Assembly: GCA_037481935.1 (NCBI GenBank)
Contig: JBBFKQ010000002.1
Span: forward strand, 124,001-188,000
Direction: 5' to 3'
Length of the DNA: 64,000 bases
Source of the DNA: Aquificaceae bacterium
GTDB taxonomy: Bacteria; Aquificota; Aquificia; Aquificales; Aquificaceae
The notes under the pieces were generated by a model. The model made no database searches, was not told the DNA's origin, and worked only from the letters and a program-made list of their open reading frames with translations. Made by a program: the position numbers and the translations under genes. Positions 24,585 to 32,906 of the stretch are shown here, piece after piece (the stretch's first letter is position 1; each line of letters opens with the position of its first letter).

Positions 24585-25334
24585 TTAATACATTCCACCG
24601 TTTACATGGAGCACTTCACCCGTTATGTAGCCGGCATGCTCCGAGCACAGGAATAGGACCACACCCGCCACATCCTCTGGCTTTCCAAACCTTCCCAGAG
24701 GTATGTTTTTTAAATAGTTCTTCCTTATATCTTCTGAGAGCACGGCGGTCATGTCTGTTTCAATAAAGCCCGGTGCCACTGCGTTAACTGTAATGTTTCT
24801 ACTTGCCAGCTCTTTGGCAAGGCTTTTGGTAAAGCCAAGTAGGGCAGATTTTGTAGAGGCGTAGTTTACCTGTCCTGGATTGCCCGTAAAGCCCACAACG
24901 GAGGATATGTTTATGACCCTTCCCCAGCGGTTTTTTAACATAGCCTTTGTGGCGAGGGATGTTATCAGAAAAGTGCCGGTAAGGTTTGTCCTTATTACCT
25001 CTTCCCAGTCCTTGAGGGACATTCTCAGAAAAAGCTTATCCCTGGTTATGCCTGCGTTGTTCACCAGTATGTCCACACCTCCCCACCTTTCCTCAACTCT
25101 TGCATAAGCTTCTCTTACTGAAGTTTCATCTGCCATGTTCATGGCAATTCCAAAAGCCTCAACACCGTTGCTTTCTCCTATCTGCCTTGCCACTTCTTCA
25201 GCCCTCAGCTCATCCCTTCCAGTTATAACTACCTTTGCACCCGCCCTTGCAAGAAACTCAGCTATTGACCTTCCAATGCCCCTTGTGGACCCTGTTACAA
25301 GGGCTCTTTTACCCGATAAATCTACGCAGAACAT
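24585..25334 (-). CDS. fabG: 3-oxoacyl-[acyl-carrier-protein] reductase
   Basis: 249 residues, classical short-chain dehydrogenase. The nucleotide-binding TGSTRGIGRSIA is at the start, NNAG (VNNAGITRDKLFLRM) in the middle, the catalytic Ser in INISSVVGFTGNPGQ and YASTKSALLGFTKSLA (YxxxK) follow, and the FabG-like end is GYITGEVLHVNGGMY. It reduces 3-oxoacyl-ACP in fatty acid elongation. It is transcribed divergently from nadD with its -10 6 nt before ATG and is probably leaderless. Confidence 0.93.
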   Translation of the reverse strand: MFCVDLSGKRALVTGSTRGIGRSIAEFLARAGAKVVITGRDELRAEEVARQIGESNGVEAFGIAMNMADETSVREAYARVEERWGGVDILVNNAGITRDKLFLRMSLKDWEEVIRTNLTGTFLITSLATKAMLKNRWGRVINISSVVGFTGNPGQVNYASTKSALLGFTKSLAKELASRNITVNAVAPGFIETDMTAVLSEDIRKNYLKNIPLGRFGKPEDVAGVVLFLCSEHAGYITGEVLHVNGGMY

Positions 25335-25336
25335 GC

Positions 25337-25346
25337 TAAGATTTTA
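25337..25346. promoter_or_regulatory. Overlapping divergent -10 elements, fabG / nadD
   Basis: The minus-strand TAAAAT (25346-25341) ends 6 nt before the fabG ATG. The plus-strand TAAGAT (25337-25342) ends 11 nt before the nadD ATG. The whole intergenic region is 19 nt. Confidence 0.5.
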
Positions 25347-25353
25347 ACACAGC

Positions 25354-25962
25354 ATGAAGCTCTTCTTTGGCGGCAGCTTTGACCCTGTTCATCTTGGTCA
25401 TCTCCTCGTGGCAAGGGATGTGAGAGAAGCTATGGACTTTGAAAGTGTGGTCTTTGTGCCTGCCCATCAGGCACCCCTGAAGGAGCCCCACATGGCAAGT
25501 CCGGAGGACAGGCTTGAAATGCTTAAACTCTCTGTTGAAGGTCTTGAAGGCTTTGAGGTGAGCAGTATGGAGGTAGAAAGGGGTGGCATATCCTACACGG
25601 TGGACACCGCAAGAGAGCTCTATGCAGGTCAGAGAGAAAGACCCTTTTTCCTTGTGGGTGCAGACAGCTTTCTGAGCCTTCACCTCTGGAGAGAGCCCCA
25701 TGAGCTCATATCTCTTGCACGCTTTGTGGTGGTGGACAGGGAAGGCAAATGGGAGAGGTTGAAAAGATACATAAAAGAAAACTTCCCAAAGCTCAGAGAG
25801 GGAGAGGATTTTTACCTTTTATCCGTAAGGCGCATAGACATATCTTCCACGGAGATAAGGGAAAGGTTGAAAAACGGAAGGAGTATAAGGTGGATGGTGC
25901 CGGAGAAGGTTGAGGATTACATACTGGCAAGGGGTTTATATACTTCAAACAGTTTACCCTGA
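25354..25962 (+). CDS. nadD: Nicotinate-nucleotide adenylyltransferase
   Basis: 202 residues. LFFGGSFDPVHLGHLLVARDV holds the GxFDPxHxGH nucleotidyltransferase motif. VPAHQAPLKEP is the substrate loop, LVGADSFLSLHLWREP the NadD-specific segment and ISSTEIRERL the C-terminal ATP-binding motif. It makes deamido-NAD. The 3' end overlaps the convergent methyltransferase gene by 46 bp. nadC, the preceding step, is encoded at 53 kb. Confidence 0.94.
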   Translation: MKLFFGGSFDPVHLGHLLVARDVREAMDFESVVFVPAHQAPLKEPHMASPEDRLEMLKLSVEGLEGFEVSSMEVERGGISYTVDTARELYAGQRERPFFLVGADSFLSLHLWREPHELISLARFVVVDREGKWERLKRYIKENFPKLREGEDFYLLSVRRIDISSTEIRERLKNGRSIRWMVPEKVEDYILARGLYTSNSLP

Positions 25963-26693
25963 ATCTCCTCCTTTCGCAATCTTTCTATAATTACACTGTA
26001 GTATGTTTCAGAGAGCTCAATGGTTATGAAATTTCTTCCAAGTCTTTTGGCTACAACTGCAGTTGTGCCAGTTCCTCCAAAAGGGTCAAGCACAATATCC
26101 CCTGGATTTGAGCTGGCGAGAATAACCCTCTCAAGGAGAGCTTCCGGCATCTGACAGGGGTGTCTTCCAACTCTCTCTTTAAAAGTGCCACATACCCTCG
26201 GGAAGGTCCACACGTCATCGGGAATTCTACCCTTTGGGTTTGCTCTTCTATCCCGATATACAAGCTGTCTTGCAGAGGGAACCCTTATCTCATCTGAGTT
26301 AAAGGTAAATCTTTCCTTATCCTTCGTGAAATACAGAATGTGTGTGTGCGAGCGTGTAAACTTCTTTTTTTGGTGTTGTCCAAAGGTATAATACCATATT
26401 ATCCAGTTTCTCATGTATAGACCAAGCCTTTTCATGATTATCACAAGTTCCGCAGCAAACTCATCACCTATAGCTACATATATTGAGCCGGTTTTTTTTA
26501 GAACTCTATAGGCTTCCCTCAACCAATCTTCTGACCATTGCAGATACTCCTCATACTCCAGACTATCCTTCCATTTGTCATACCTTATGCCTATATTAAA
26601 GGGTGGGTCTGCAAAAATCAGGTCTATGCATTCATTAGGGAACTCTCTCATTATCTCTATGCAATCTCCCAAGTATACCTTGTTTAGCTCCAT
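25917..26693 (-). CDS. Type II DNA methyltransferase, beta class (system 1)
   Basis: 258 residues. Motif IV DPPFN (FADPPFNIGIRYDKW) comes near the start and motif I (DPFGGTGTTAVVAKRLGRNF) near the end, the beta-class order of amino-methyltransferases. DPPF favours N6-adenine methylation. It begins 2 nt after the stop of the adjacent endonuclease-like gene on the same strand, so the two form a restriction-modification operon. The target sequence cannot be read from the protein. The end overlaps nadD antisense by 46 bp. Confidence 0.88.
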   Translation of the reverse strand: MELNKVYLGDCIEIMREFPNECIDLIFADPPFNIGIRYDKWKDSLEYEEYLQWSEDWLREAYRVLKKTGSIYVAIGDEFAAELVIIMKRLGLYMRNWIIWYYTFGQHQKKKFTRSHTHILYFTKDKERFTFNSDEIRVPSARQLVYRDRRANPKGRIPDDVWTFPRVCGTFKERVGRHPCQMPEALLERVILASSNPGDIVLDPFGGTGTTAVVAKRLGRNFITIELSETYYSVIIERLRKEEIQGKLFEVYKPLASM

Positions 26694-26695
26694 AA

Positions 26696-27514
26696 CTACC
26701 CTCTAAGTTCAAATATCTGGCAGGGTTTTATTTTAAACTGTAGCTTTGTAGGGTCTGGTGTTCCACCTTTTCTCTGCATTGTTATCCTGCCTATGTAAAG
26801 GTTGCCCATCGGAGATATGCGGACATCTCCTCTTCCGAAAAAGTTTATTGCAATGTTTATATCTGATATTGCAAAATCTGTAATATCCTTTTCCTTTACA
26901 TATCTCGCAACTATAAGCCAGTCTGCCGATAGGGCACCTCTACCTTTTAGAACATCGCAAACCACCAACATTTTGTTTTTTCTGAAAAAATCAACTATCT
27001 TTTCCCTTATCATTTCGGGCATCTCGTCAAAGAAAAGCCTTCTATGGTCTCTGCGAGCGTAGCCTTCTGGTGGTTTTACCTCACCCGTAAAGTATTTAAG
27101 CCACAGAGCAATCTCTTCATCAAAGCCCCACATTTCTCTGTAGTTATCCACTCTTCGCTTATCAACCTGATTATAGTCTGCATCACTGTTCGCTTTTTTA
27201 ACTGATACATTTTCAACAAAAAGTGTATTATCGTAAATCAAATATATTCTTACTTGCACATCGCTCTTCTTATATAGAATATCATGCTTAAGTTTATTGA
27301 TATCAAGCCCGTATTTTACAGCCATTTCCTTAGATATTTTCACTGGCACGACTTCGGCGTGTAGCTCACTTATCTTATCTGGTTCGTATCCCATATACCT
27401 TAACCATGCCTGCGCCTCGCTATCTTTCCTGTAGTTGTTAAACTTCTGAGCTATGGCTCGCTCACTGGCAAAACCACCCTTTGCGGTAATAGAGCCAACC
27501 AACCGCCTGTTCAT
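26696..27514 (-). CDS. Probable type II restriction endonuclease (system 1)
   Basis: 272 residues, paired with the methyltransferase immediately downstream. The segment SDVQVRIYLIYDNTLFVENVSVKK fits a PD-(D/E)xK-like core (D, then E-x-x-x-x-K on the next strand), followed by a charged KANSDADYNQVDKRRVDNY stretch. No family was recognised with certainty; the assignment rests on operon context plus this core. Base composition is far lower in G+C (one line 28%, another 43%) than the flanking sulP and nadD genes, a sign of recent acquisition. Confidence 0.7.
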   Translation of the reverse strand: MNRRLVGSITAKGGFASERAIAQKFNNYRKDSEAQAWLRYMGYEPDKISELHAEVVPVKISKEMAVKYGLDINKLKHDILYKKSDVQVRIYLIYDNTLFVENVSVKKANSDADYNQVDKRRVDNYREMWGFDEEIALWLKYFTGEVKPPEGYARRDHRRLFFDEMPEMIREKIVDFFRKNKMLVVCDVLKGRGALSADWLIVARYVKEKDITDFAISDINIAINFFGRGDVRISPMGNLYIGRITMQRKGGTPDPTKLQFKIKPCQIFELRG

Positions 27515-27527
27515 GGCTGAAAGAGGC

Positions 27528-29306
27528 TCACGCCACCTTTTCCACAGGCTTGAAGCCCTGCTCCTTTACACTCCAGCATTCTTTGAAGACAGCGTAGGGA
27601 CATCTCTTTCTGCAGTATTCGTGGTCAAGTTTTTTGAAAAGCTCCACTATGGACTGACCCTTTGAGTCAAACACGTAGTCTATGTCCATATGTTTGTCAA
27701 GCTCCACATTTTCAAGAAGTGGGTATACGGTGCATCCTATGTTGGCAAGAGCAGGCTCCGCACCCATAGCCCTTATTCTGTCAAGAAGCCTTACCAGCAT
27801 CAGGCTCCCCGATGCATCCATGTGGTTAACCGCCTCCAGGTCAAGAAGCACAAACTTGAGGGCCTTTTTCCTCTCCTCCACCCTCTGAAGCACATACTCA
27901 TACACATATTCGGCGTTGCCGAAGTATATGGACATGTTGGGTCTTATGTACAGTATCTGGGGACACTCAGGGAGTTTTTCCCTCTCTGCGTTCACAAAGG
28001 TGGAAGACCCCGGGTTCCTCGTGAGCACCACAATCCTGGGATACATGGTCTTGTATACAAAGCTTCCAAAGGCTATGAGAGTTCCAAGAGTTATGGCAAC
28101 CCACAGGTCCATGAAAAAGACGGTGGCAAAGGTCACTCCCGCCACAATGCCATCTACTGGGTTTATCCTGTAGAGCCTGAGTATTTCCTGAGGTCTTATA
28201 AGACTTATAACCGCAGAGAGCACTATGGCGGAAAGCGTTGCCTTCGGAAGGTAGTAGAAAAAGGGCGCAAGAAAGAGCAGGGTAAGACCGATAACGGCAC
28301 CTGTTATAACGCTGGCGATGGGCGTCTTTGCACCAAGCTGAAAGTTGAGGGCTGACCTCGAAAAGGAGCCACCCACTGGAAAGCCTTTGAAAAGACCTGC
28401 CACCACATTGGCAAGCCCCTGACCTACAAGCTCCTGATTTGGGTCCCATCTGTCCCCCGCTCTTATGGCAAGCTGCTTGGCTATGGCCACAGCCTCCATA
28501 AGACCAAAGGCAGATATTACGATTGCACCCACCCAGAGCTGGGAAAAGGTTCTGTAGTCCACCGACGGAATCTCAAGGGGAGGTAGACCACTTGGCACAT
28601 TTCCCACCAGGGAGACACCAAAATTCTGGAGGCCCAGAAAATATGAGGCTATAGAGGTTATGAAAACCGCAAGGAGCGCACCAGGAAGGAGAGGGCTTAT
28701 CCTCTTTGAGAACCATATTATGGCGTAGGCGACAACACCCACAATAAGCGTGTATGGATTTGTCTGGGAAAGCTTGCTTATTATGTCCGCAAGAACCTCG
28801 TATATGTGGGTGCTCTGAGTTATCTTAAAGCCAAGAAGATGCCCGGCCTGACTGAGGGCTATAACCAGTGCACCGGCGCTGGTAAAACCAACTATCACAC
28901 TGTTAGATATGAGCTCTACCACAAAGGCGAGCTTAAAAATACCCACAGTTAGCCTTATAAAGCCCACCATGAGTGCCAGCACTGCTGCAAGCATGACCCA
29001 CCTTTCACTGCCGGGCTCCGCCAGCCCATAAAGGGCAGACCCGGTAAGCAGTGCAGTCATGGCCACTGGTCCCGTTGCCAGAAACCTTGAACTTCCAAAT
29101 AATGCAGCCACCATAACCGGCAGGAAGGAGGCGTATAGCCCGTATATGGGGGGCATGCCTGCAAGAAGTGCGTAAGCCATGGACTGGGGAACCAGCACCG
29201 CAGCCACTGTAAGGCCAGCTATCAGGTCCCTTGTGAATTTATCCCTATCGTAGCTCTTCAGCCAGGGCATAAAGGGTGCAAGGTCAAGGGTTATGTTTAT
29301 CTTCAT
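27528..29306 (-). CDS. SulP-family anion permease with STAS domain and Cys-rich tail
   Basis: 592 residues. The membrane domain begins with the SulP signature (DLIAGLTVAAVLVPQSMAYALLAGMPPIYGLYAS), followed by further helices and the AFVGGSFSRSALNFQLGAKTPIA-type motif (here FPVGGSFSRSALN). A cytosolic STAS domain is near the end (FVLLDLEAVNHMDASGSLML). The tail carries YCRKRCPYAVFKECW, a CX3CX7C cluster not typical of the family. SulP proteins move sulfate, bicarbonate or other anions; the ion is not determinable here. The start overlaps the PIN-like gene by ATGA. Confidence 0.87.
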   Translation of the reverse strand: MKINITLDLAPFMPWLKSYDRDKFTRDLIAGLTVAAVLVPQSMAYALLAGMPPIYGLYASFLPVMVAALFGSSRFLATGPVAMTALLTGSALYGLAEPGSERWVMLAAVLALMVGFIRLTVGIFKLAFVVELISNSVIVGFTSAGALVIALSQAGHLLGFKITQSTHIYEVLADIISKLSQTNPYTLIVGVVAYAIIWFSKRISPLLPGALLAVFITSIASYFLGLQNFGVSLVGNVPSGLPPLEIPSVDYRTFSQLWVGAIVISAFGLMEAVAIAKQLAIRAGDRWDPNQELVGQGLANVVAGLFKGFPVGGSFSRSALNFQLGAKTPIASVITGAVIGLTLLFLAPFFYYLPKATLSAIVLSAVISLIRPQEILRLYRINPVDGIVAGVTFATVFFMDLWVAITLGTLIAFGSFVYKTMYPRIVVLTRNPGSSTFVNAEREKLPECPQILYIRPNMSIYFGNAEYVYEYVLQRVEERKKALKFVLLDLEAVNHMDASGSLMLVRLLDRIRAMGAEPALANIGCTVYPLLENVELDKHMDIDYVFDSKGQSIVELFKKLDHEYCRKRCPYAVFKECWSVKEQGFKPVEKVA

Positions 29307-29647
29307 AGCCTTATCCTCTCTGCATTGAATCTTTTTAGCTGAACTTCTTTCAGGGCTTCAAGCAAGTCCATACCCTCTGAATAAAGCTTCAGAGCTTCTT
29401 CAAGGTCCCTTTTGCCCTCCACTCTAAATAGCCTGTCTTCAATCATTGTTCTCAGACTCCTTGCTATCAGGTCTTTGCTGATTCCAAAGTTAAACTCAAG
29501 AAGGTATGCCAGCTCAAGGAGCGTGTAGTTGGAGAGAAAGACTTTGCCCTTCTTTCTTTCAACCTCTCTAAAGTAGTTTTCCAGCCTTTCTGACCTCTCT
29601 CCCTTTGTCAGAAAATCTATAAGGTCCTGCGTATCTATGGCATCCAT
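29303..29647 (-). CDS. Small PIN-domain-like protein
   Basis: 114 residues. IDTQDLIDFL resembles the first acidic strand of PIN nucleases, NYTLLELAYLLE the second acidic position, and EALKLYSEGMDLLEAL the later acidic helix. The usual final T-x-D strand is replaced by RFNAERIRL, and the protein is shorter than typical PIN toxins (130-140 residues). No antitoxin gene is adjacent: it overlaps proA (13 nt) and sulP (4 nt) in an apparent operon. It may be a degenerate or non-toxin PIN protein. Low certainty. Confidence 0.45.
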   Translation of the reverse strand: MDAIDTQDLIDFLTKGERSERLENYFREVERKKGKVFLSNYTLLELAYLLEFNFGISKDLIARSLRTMIEDRLFRVEGKRDLEEALKLYSEGMDLLEALKEVQLKRFNAERIRL

Positions 29648-30948
29648 TCAGGCGGAACCCCTACGTTGTCTCTCAAATGTCCATTACCCAGTATTACAAA
29701 CTTCTGGATTGTGAGCTCTTCAAGAGCCATTGGACCCCTTGCATGTATCTTATCTGTAGAAATACCCATCTCCGCACCAAGACCAAACTCGTTCCCATCT
29801 GTAAATCGTGTGGAGGCGTTCACATATACGGCTGCTGAGTCCACTTCTTTTATGAACTTCATGGCTTTTGTGTAGTTTTCCGTTATGATGGCGTCTGAGT
29901 GCTTTGAGCCGTATTTTTCTATGAAGTCCATTGCCTCCTCAAGGCTACCCACAGTCTTTACCGCCAGTATAAGGTCAAGGAACTCCTCATAGTAGTCCTC
30001 CTCCGTTGCAGGCACTGCCTTCACATGGGACAGCTCCGGTCTTGACCTTATTGCCTGAAGGCTTTCCTGGTCGCACCTTAGCTCTACGCCAGCCCTTCCC
30101 AGTATATCAGCCATCCTTGGCCAGAAGCTGTTTAAAAGGCTTCTGTGGATTATGAGGTTCTCCACGGCGTTGCAGACAGATGGCCTCTGAACCTTGGCGT
30201 TGTATACTATGTGATAGGCCTTTATGAGGTCTGCCTCCTCGTCCACGTATATGTTGCAGACCCCCTTGTAGTGCTTTATTACAGGCACCTTTGCCTTCTC
30301 CGCCACGGCCCTTATGAGACTTTCACCGCCCCTTGGAATCGCCACATCTACCTTGCCCTCCATTCCAAGGATTTCCCATACTATTTCCCTCTCAGGTCTG
30401 TCTATGAACTGCACTGCCTCCTCCGGAAAGCCTGTTTCTCTGCATGCCTGACGGAGTATCTCCACAAGGGCTCTGTTGGAGTTTATAGCCTCTTTTCCAC
30501 CCCTCAGTATAACCGCATTTGAAGACTTCATGCACAGAGAGGCGGCCTCTATGGTCACGTTGGGTCTTGCTTCGTATACTATGAAGATTACCCCGAGGGG
30601 AACCCTCATCCTGCCCACCTGAAGACCGTTGGGCAGAGTCCACATGCGCGTTATCTCTCCCACAGGGTCTGGAAGCCCTGCCACATCTCTGAGAACCTTT
30701 ACCATACCCTCTATGCGTTTGTCGTTGAGGAGCAGTCTGTCTATGAGGGCTGGAGGAAGTCCCTGAGATTTTGCATAATCTATATCCTTCTGGTTCTCTC
30801 CTTTTATAAAATCTCTTTTCTCCTGCAGTAGCTCTGCGGCCCTTAGGAGGGCTCTGTTCTTTATGTGCGTTGTAACAGACATAAGCCTTCTCAGCGTAGA
30901 GCGGGCAAGCTCTACCTTTTCCTCGGCATAACTTTTGATTTCCACCAT
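29635..30948 (-). CDS. proA: Gamma-glutamyl phosphate reductase
   Basis: 437 residues, the usual length. The aldehyde-dehydrogenase fold is shown by the cofactor region VIFIVYEARPNVTIEAASLCMKSSNAVILRGGKEA, VPVIKHYKGVCNIYVDEEAD, the catalytic cysteine in QRPSVCNAVENLI, and the FTDGNEFGLGAEMGISTDKIHARGPM ending specific to ProA. It makes glutamate semialdehyde for proline. A TATAAT lies 9 nt before the ATG. proB is not in the window. Confidence 0.95.
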   Translation of the reverse strand: MVEIKSYAEEKVELARSTLRRLMSVTTHIKNRALLRAAELLQEKRDFIKGENQKDIDYAKSQGLPPALIDRLLLNDKRIEGMVKVLRDVAGLPDPVGEITRMWTLPNGLQVGRMRVPLGVIFIVYEARPNVTIEAASLCMKSSNAVILRGGKEAINSNRALVEILRQACRETGFPEEAVQFIDRPEREIVWEILGMEGKVDVAIPRGGESLIRAVAEKAKVPVIKHYKGVCNIYVDEEADLIKAYHIVYNAKVQRPSVCNAVENLIIHRSLLNSFWPRMADILGRAGVELRCDQESLQAIRSRPELSHVKAVPATEEDYYEEFLDLILAVKTVGSLEEAMDFIEKYGSKHSDAIITENYTKAMKFIKEVDSAAVYVNASTRFTDGNEFGLGAEMGISTDKIHARGPMALEELTIQKFVILGNGHLRDNVGVPPEWMP

Positions 30949-30957
30949 GGTATTAAA

Positions 30958-30963
30958 ATTATA
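30958..30963 (-). promoter_or_regulatory. -10 of proA
   Basis: TATAAT on the minus strand, 9 nt before the proA ATG. It overlaps the stop region of the upstream fliI gene. No Shine-Dalgarno sequence lies between it and the ATG. Confidence 0.5.
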
Positions 30964-32236
30964 CCAGTTTGTCGTAAAGCCTCTTCAGGGCTTCCAGACT
31001 TTCTTCATAACTTACCTTCTCATCCACACCCTGTTTGAAAAACTCTCTGATTTCTTCATAGTTCTTTACTGCCCTGTCCACAAGAGGATTGCTCCCGGGA
31101 TTGTAAAGACCGAGGTTTACCATATCTTCCATAGACTCGTAGGCGCTCAGCACTTCTCTTATATACATGGCCATGTGCATGTGCTCCTTACTTACCACCT
31201 GAGGCATGAGCCTGCTGAGGCTCCTTACAGGGTCTATGGCAGGGTGTATGCCTGCGTTTGCCCTCTTCCTTGAGAGGATTATATGCCCATCAAGAACGCC
31301 CATGAGGGAGTCTGCAACAGGGTCAAGGCTTATATCATCCCCCTCCACAAGGACGCTGAATATGCCTGTTATACTACCCTTTTTAAAATTCCCGCAGTTT
31401 TCCACAACCTTTGAAAGCAAATAGAAAACCGAAGGTGTATAGCCTTTCATGGTGGGTGGCTCTCCCGCAGACAGCCCTACCTCCCTCTGAGCCATGGCAA
31501 GCCTCGTGATGGAGTCCATAAGGAGGAGCACATGCAGCCCCATGTCTGCAAGATATCTTGCGTGGACAAGAGCACTCAGTGCTCCCTTTACTTTAAGTAT
31601 GGGGGTCTGGTCTGAGGTGGTTACCACTATTACACTTTTCTTCCTTCCTTCTTCCCCGAGCACATCCTCCACAAACTCTCTCACTTCCCTCCCCCTCTCA
31701 CCTATCAGAGCAAGAACCACCGCGTCCACTTTGCTGTTTTTCACTATCATACCCAAAAGCGTGCTCTTGCCCACCCCAGCACCCGCAAATATTCCCACCT
31801 TCTGACCCTTCCCCAGCGTCAGGAGTGCGTTTATTGACCTTATGCCGCAGTCAAAGGTTTCCCTTATCCTTTCCCTCTCCAGGGGGTTTATGTCTTCAAG
31901 GAGAATGGGCTTTCTTTCACCAGCGGGGAGTGAACCATCTGAAAGCCTTCTTCCAAAGGGGTCAAGCAGTTCACCGAGAAGATTTTTTCCCACAAGGGTG
32001 GAAATGTGCTCTTTTTTTATCCATACTTTATCACCTGCCTTTACTCCAGATGGATAGCTGAAGGGCATTATTATGCATCTGTCCTCGTTAAAGCCGATTA
32101 TCTCCCCTTCAACAGGCCTGTTTCTGTGTGGGAATATTATCACATGGTCTCCTACTGCCCCGTCTGTATTGTAGGCTTCAAGGTAAACACCGCTCGCCCT
32201 GTAAACCTTATGGTATATTCTAGACACTCCCCTCAT
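30959..32236 (-). CDS. fliI: Flagellar export ATPase FliI
   Basis: 425 residues. Walker A is GIFAGAGVGKSTLLGM and Walker B is VLLLMDSITRLAMAQREVGLSAGEPP, the FliI/YscN signature. It also has GSITGIFSVLVEGDD and DPVADSLMGVLDGHIILSRKRANAGIHPAID. It energises the flagellar type III export gate. It is third in fliG-fliH-fliI (minus strand) and overlaps fliH by 17 nt. FliJ is not found downstream; proA follows. Confidence 0.95.
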   Translation of the reverse strand: MRGVSRIYHKVYRASGVYLEAYNTDGAVGDHVIIFPHRNRPVEGEIIGFNEDRCIIMPFSYPSGVKAGDKVWIKKEHISTLVGKNLLGELLDPFGRRLSDGSLPAGERKPILLEDINPLERERIRETFDCGIRSINALLTLGKGQKVGIFAGAGVGKSTLLGMIVKNSKVDAVVLALIGERGREVREFVEDVLGEEGRKKSVIVVTTSDQTPILKVKGALSALVHARYLADMGLHVLLLMDSITRLAMAQREVGLSAGEPPTMKGYTPSVFYLLSKVVENCGNFKKGSITGIFSVLVEGDDISLDPVADSLMGVLDGHIILSRKRANAGIHPAIDPVRSLSRLMPQVVSKEHMHMAMYIREVLSAYESMEDMVNLGLYNPGSNPLVDRAVKNYEEIREFFKQGVDEKVSYEESLEALKRLYDKLV

Positions 32237-32906
32237 TTCTCATATCCTCAAGAAGGTCCTGCAGCACCTCATCGTATCGCCTCTCTATCCAAAGCTTTGG
32301 TGTTTCTATGAGGAACTCCCCTTCCTTCAGTTCTCCCTTTACTACTGGGCTAATCTGCACTCCATCTCCCAGTCTTTCTTTCAGACTTTCCAGATGGTGG
32401 GAAATTCTGTGAAAGTCCTTGGGGTTAAGGTAGAGAACCACCTGACCCTTGAGCTCAACCCCCGACTCAAGAACTTTTGAAAGAGCTCTCAGGATAACAT
32501 CTTCCTTTGGTATAAGGTCAGTGACAAGAAGCTCTCTCAAAAGCTTGGAAACAAGCTCAATTACTTCTTCCTTCATGTTTACCCTTATGTTCTTAAAGGC
32601 TTCTATGAGCCTTTCCGATAGATTCTCAAGAATCTTCTCAACCGCCCTTTTCTCCTCTAACTCTTTGAGAGCCATGTCCCTCTCTTCAAGGACCTTTGCC
32701 CTTTCCCTTTCAAGGTTTTCCAGCTGGAACTTGAGAGTTCCGATTTCTTCCTTCAGCTTTTCCCTTTCCGCTTGCCATCGGAGTTCCAACTCTTCACATG
32801 GAGGCTGAAGCTTTCCAGCATCTTCCTTGACTTGCGGAGTTTGTATCTCTTCTTTGTGCTCCAGGTTATGTAGATGGTGAAGTGGTCTGAACTCCCCCTT
32901 AGACAT
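32220..32906 (-). CDS. fliH: Flagellar export regulator FliH
   Basis: 228 residues. A polar N-terminus is followed by a long Glu/Lys coiled coil (about 35-110). The FliH C-terminal domain resembles V-ATPase subunit E (ERLIEAFKNIRVNMKEEVIELVSKLLRELLVTDLI, then VVLYLNPKDFHRI, GDGVQISPVVKGELKEGEFLIETP and ERRYDEVLQDLLEDM). FliH binds and restrains FliI. Position between fliG and fliI with overlaps on both sides (8 and 17 nt) makes the call firm despite the weak sequence conservation of the family. Confidence 0.88.
   Translation of the reverse strand: MSKGEFRPLHHLHNLEHKEEIQTPQVKEDAGKLQPPCEELELRWQAEREKLKEEIGTLKFQLENLERERAKVLEERDMALKELEEKRAVEKILENLSERLIEAFKNIRVNMKEEVIELVSKLLRELLVTDLIPKEDVILRALSKVLESGVELKGQVVLYLNPKDFHRISHHLESLKERLGDGVQISPVVKGELKEGEFLIETPKLWIERRYDEVLQDLLEDMRNEGSV

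Noticed and set aside
26696-27514. Transposon or prophage boundary around the first restriction-modification pair
   Set aside because: I found no inverted terminal repeats, target duplications, integrase or tRNA attachment site at either end.
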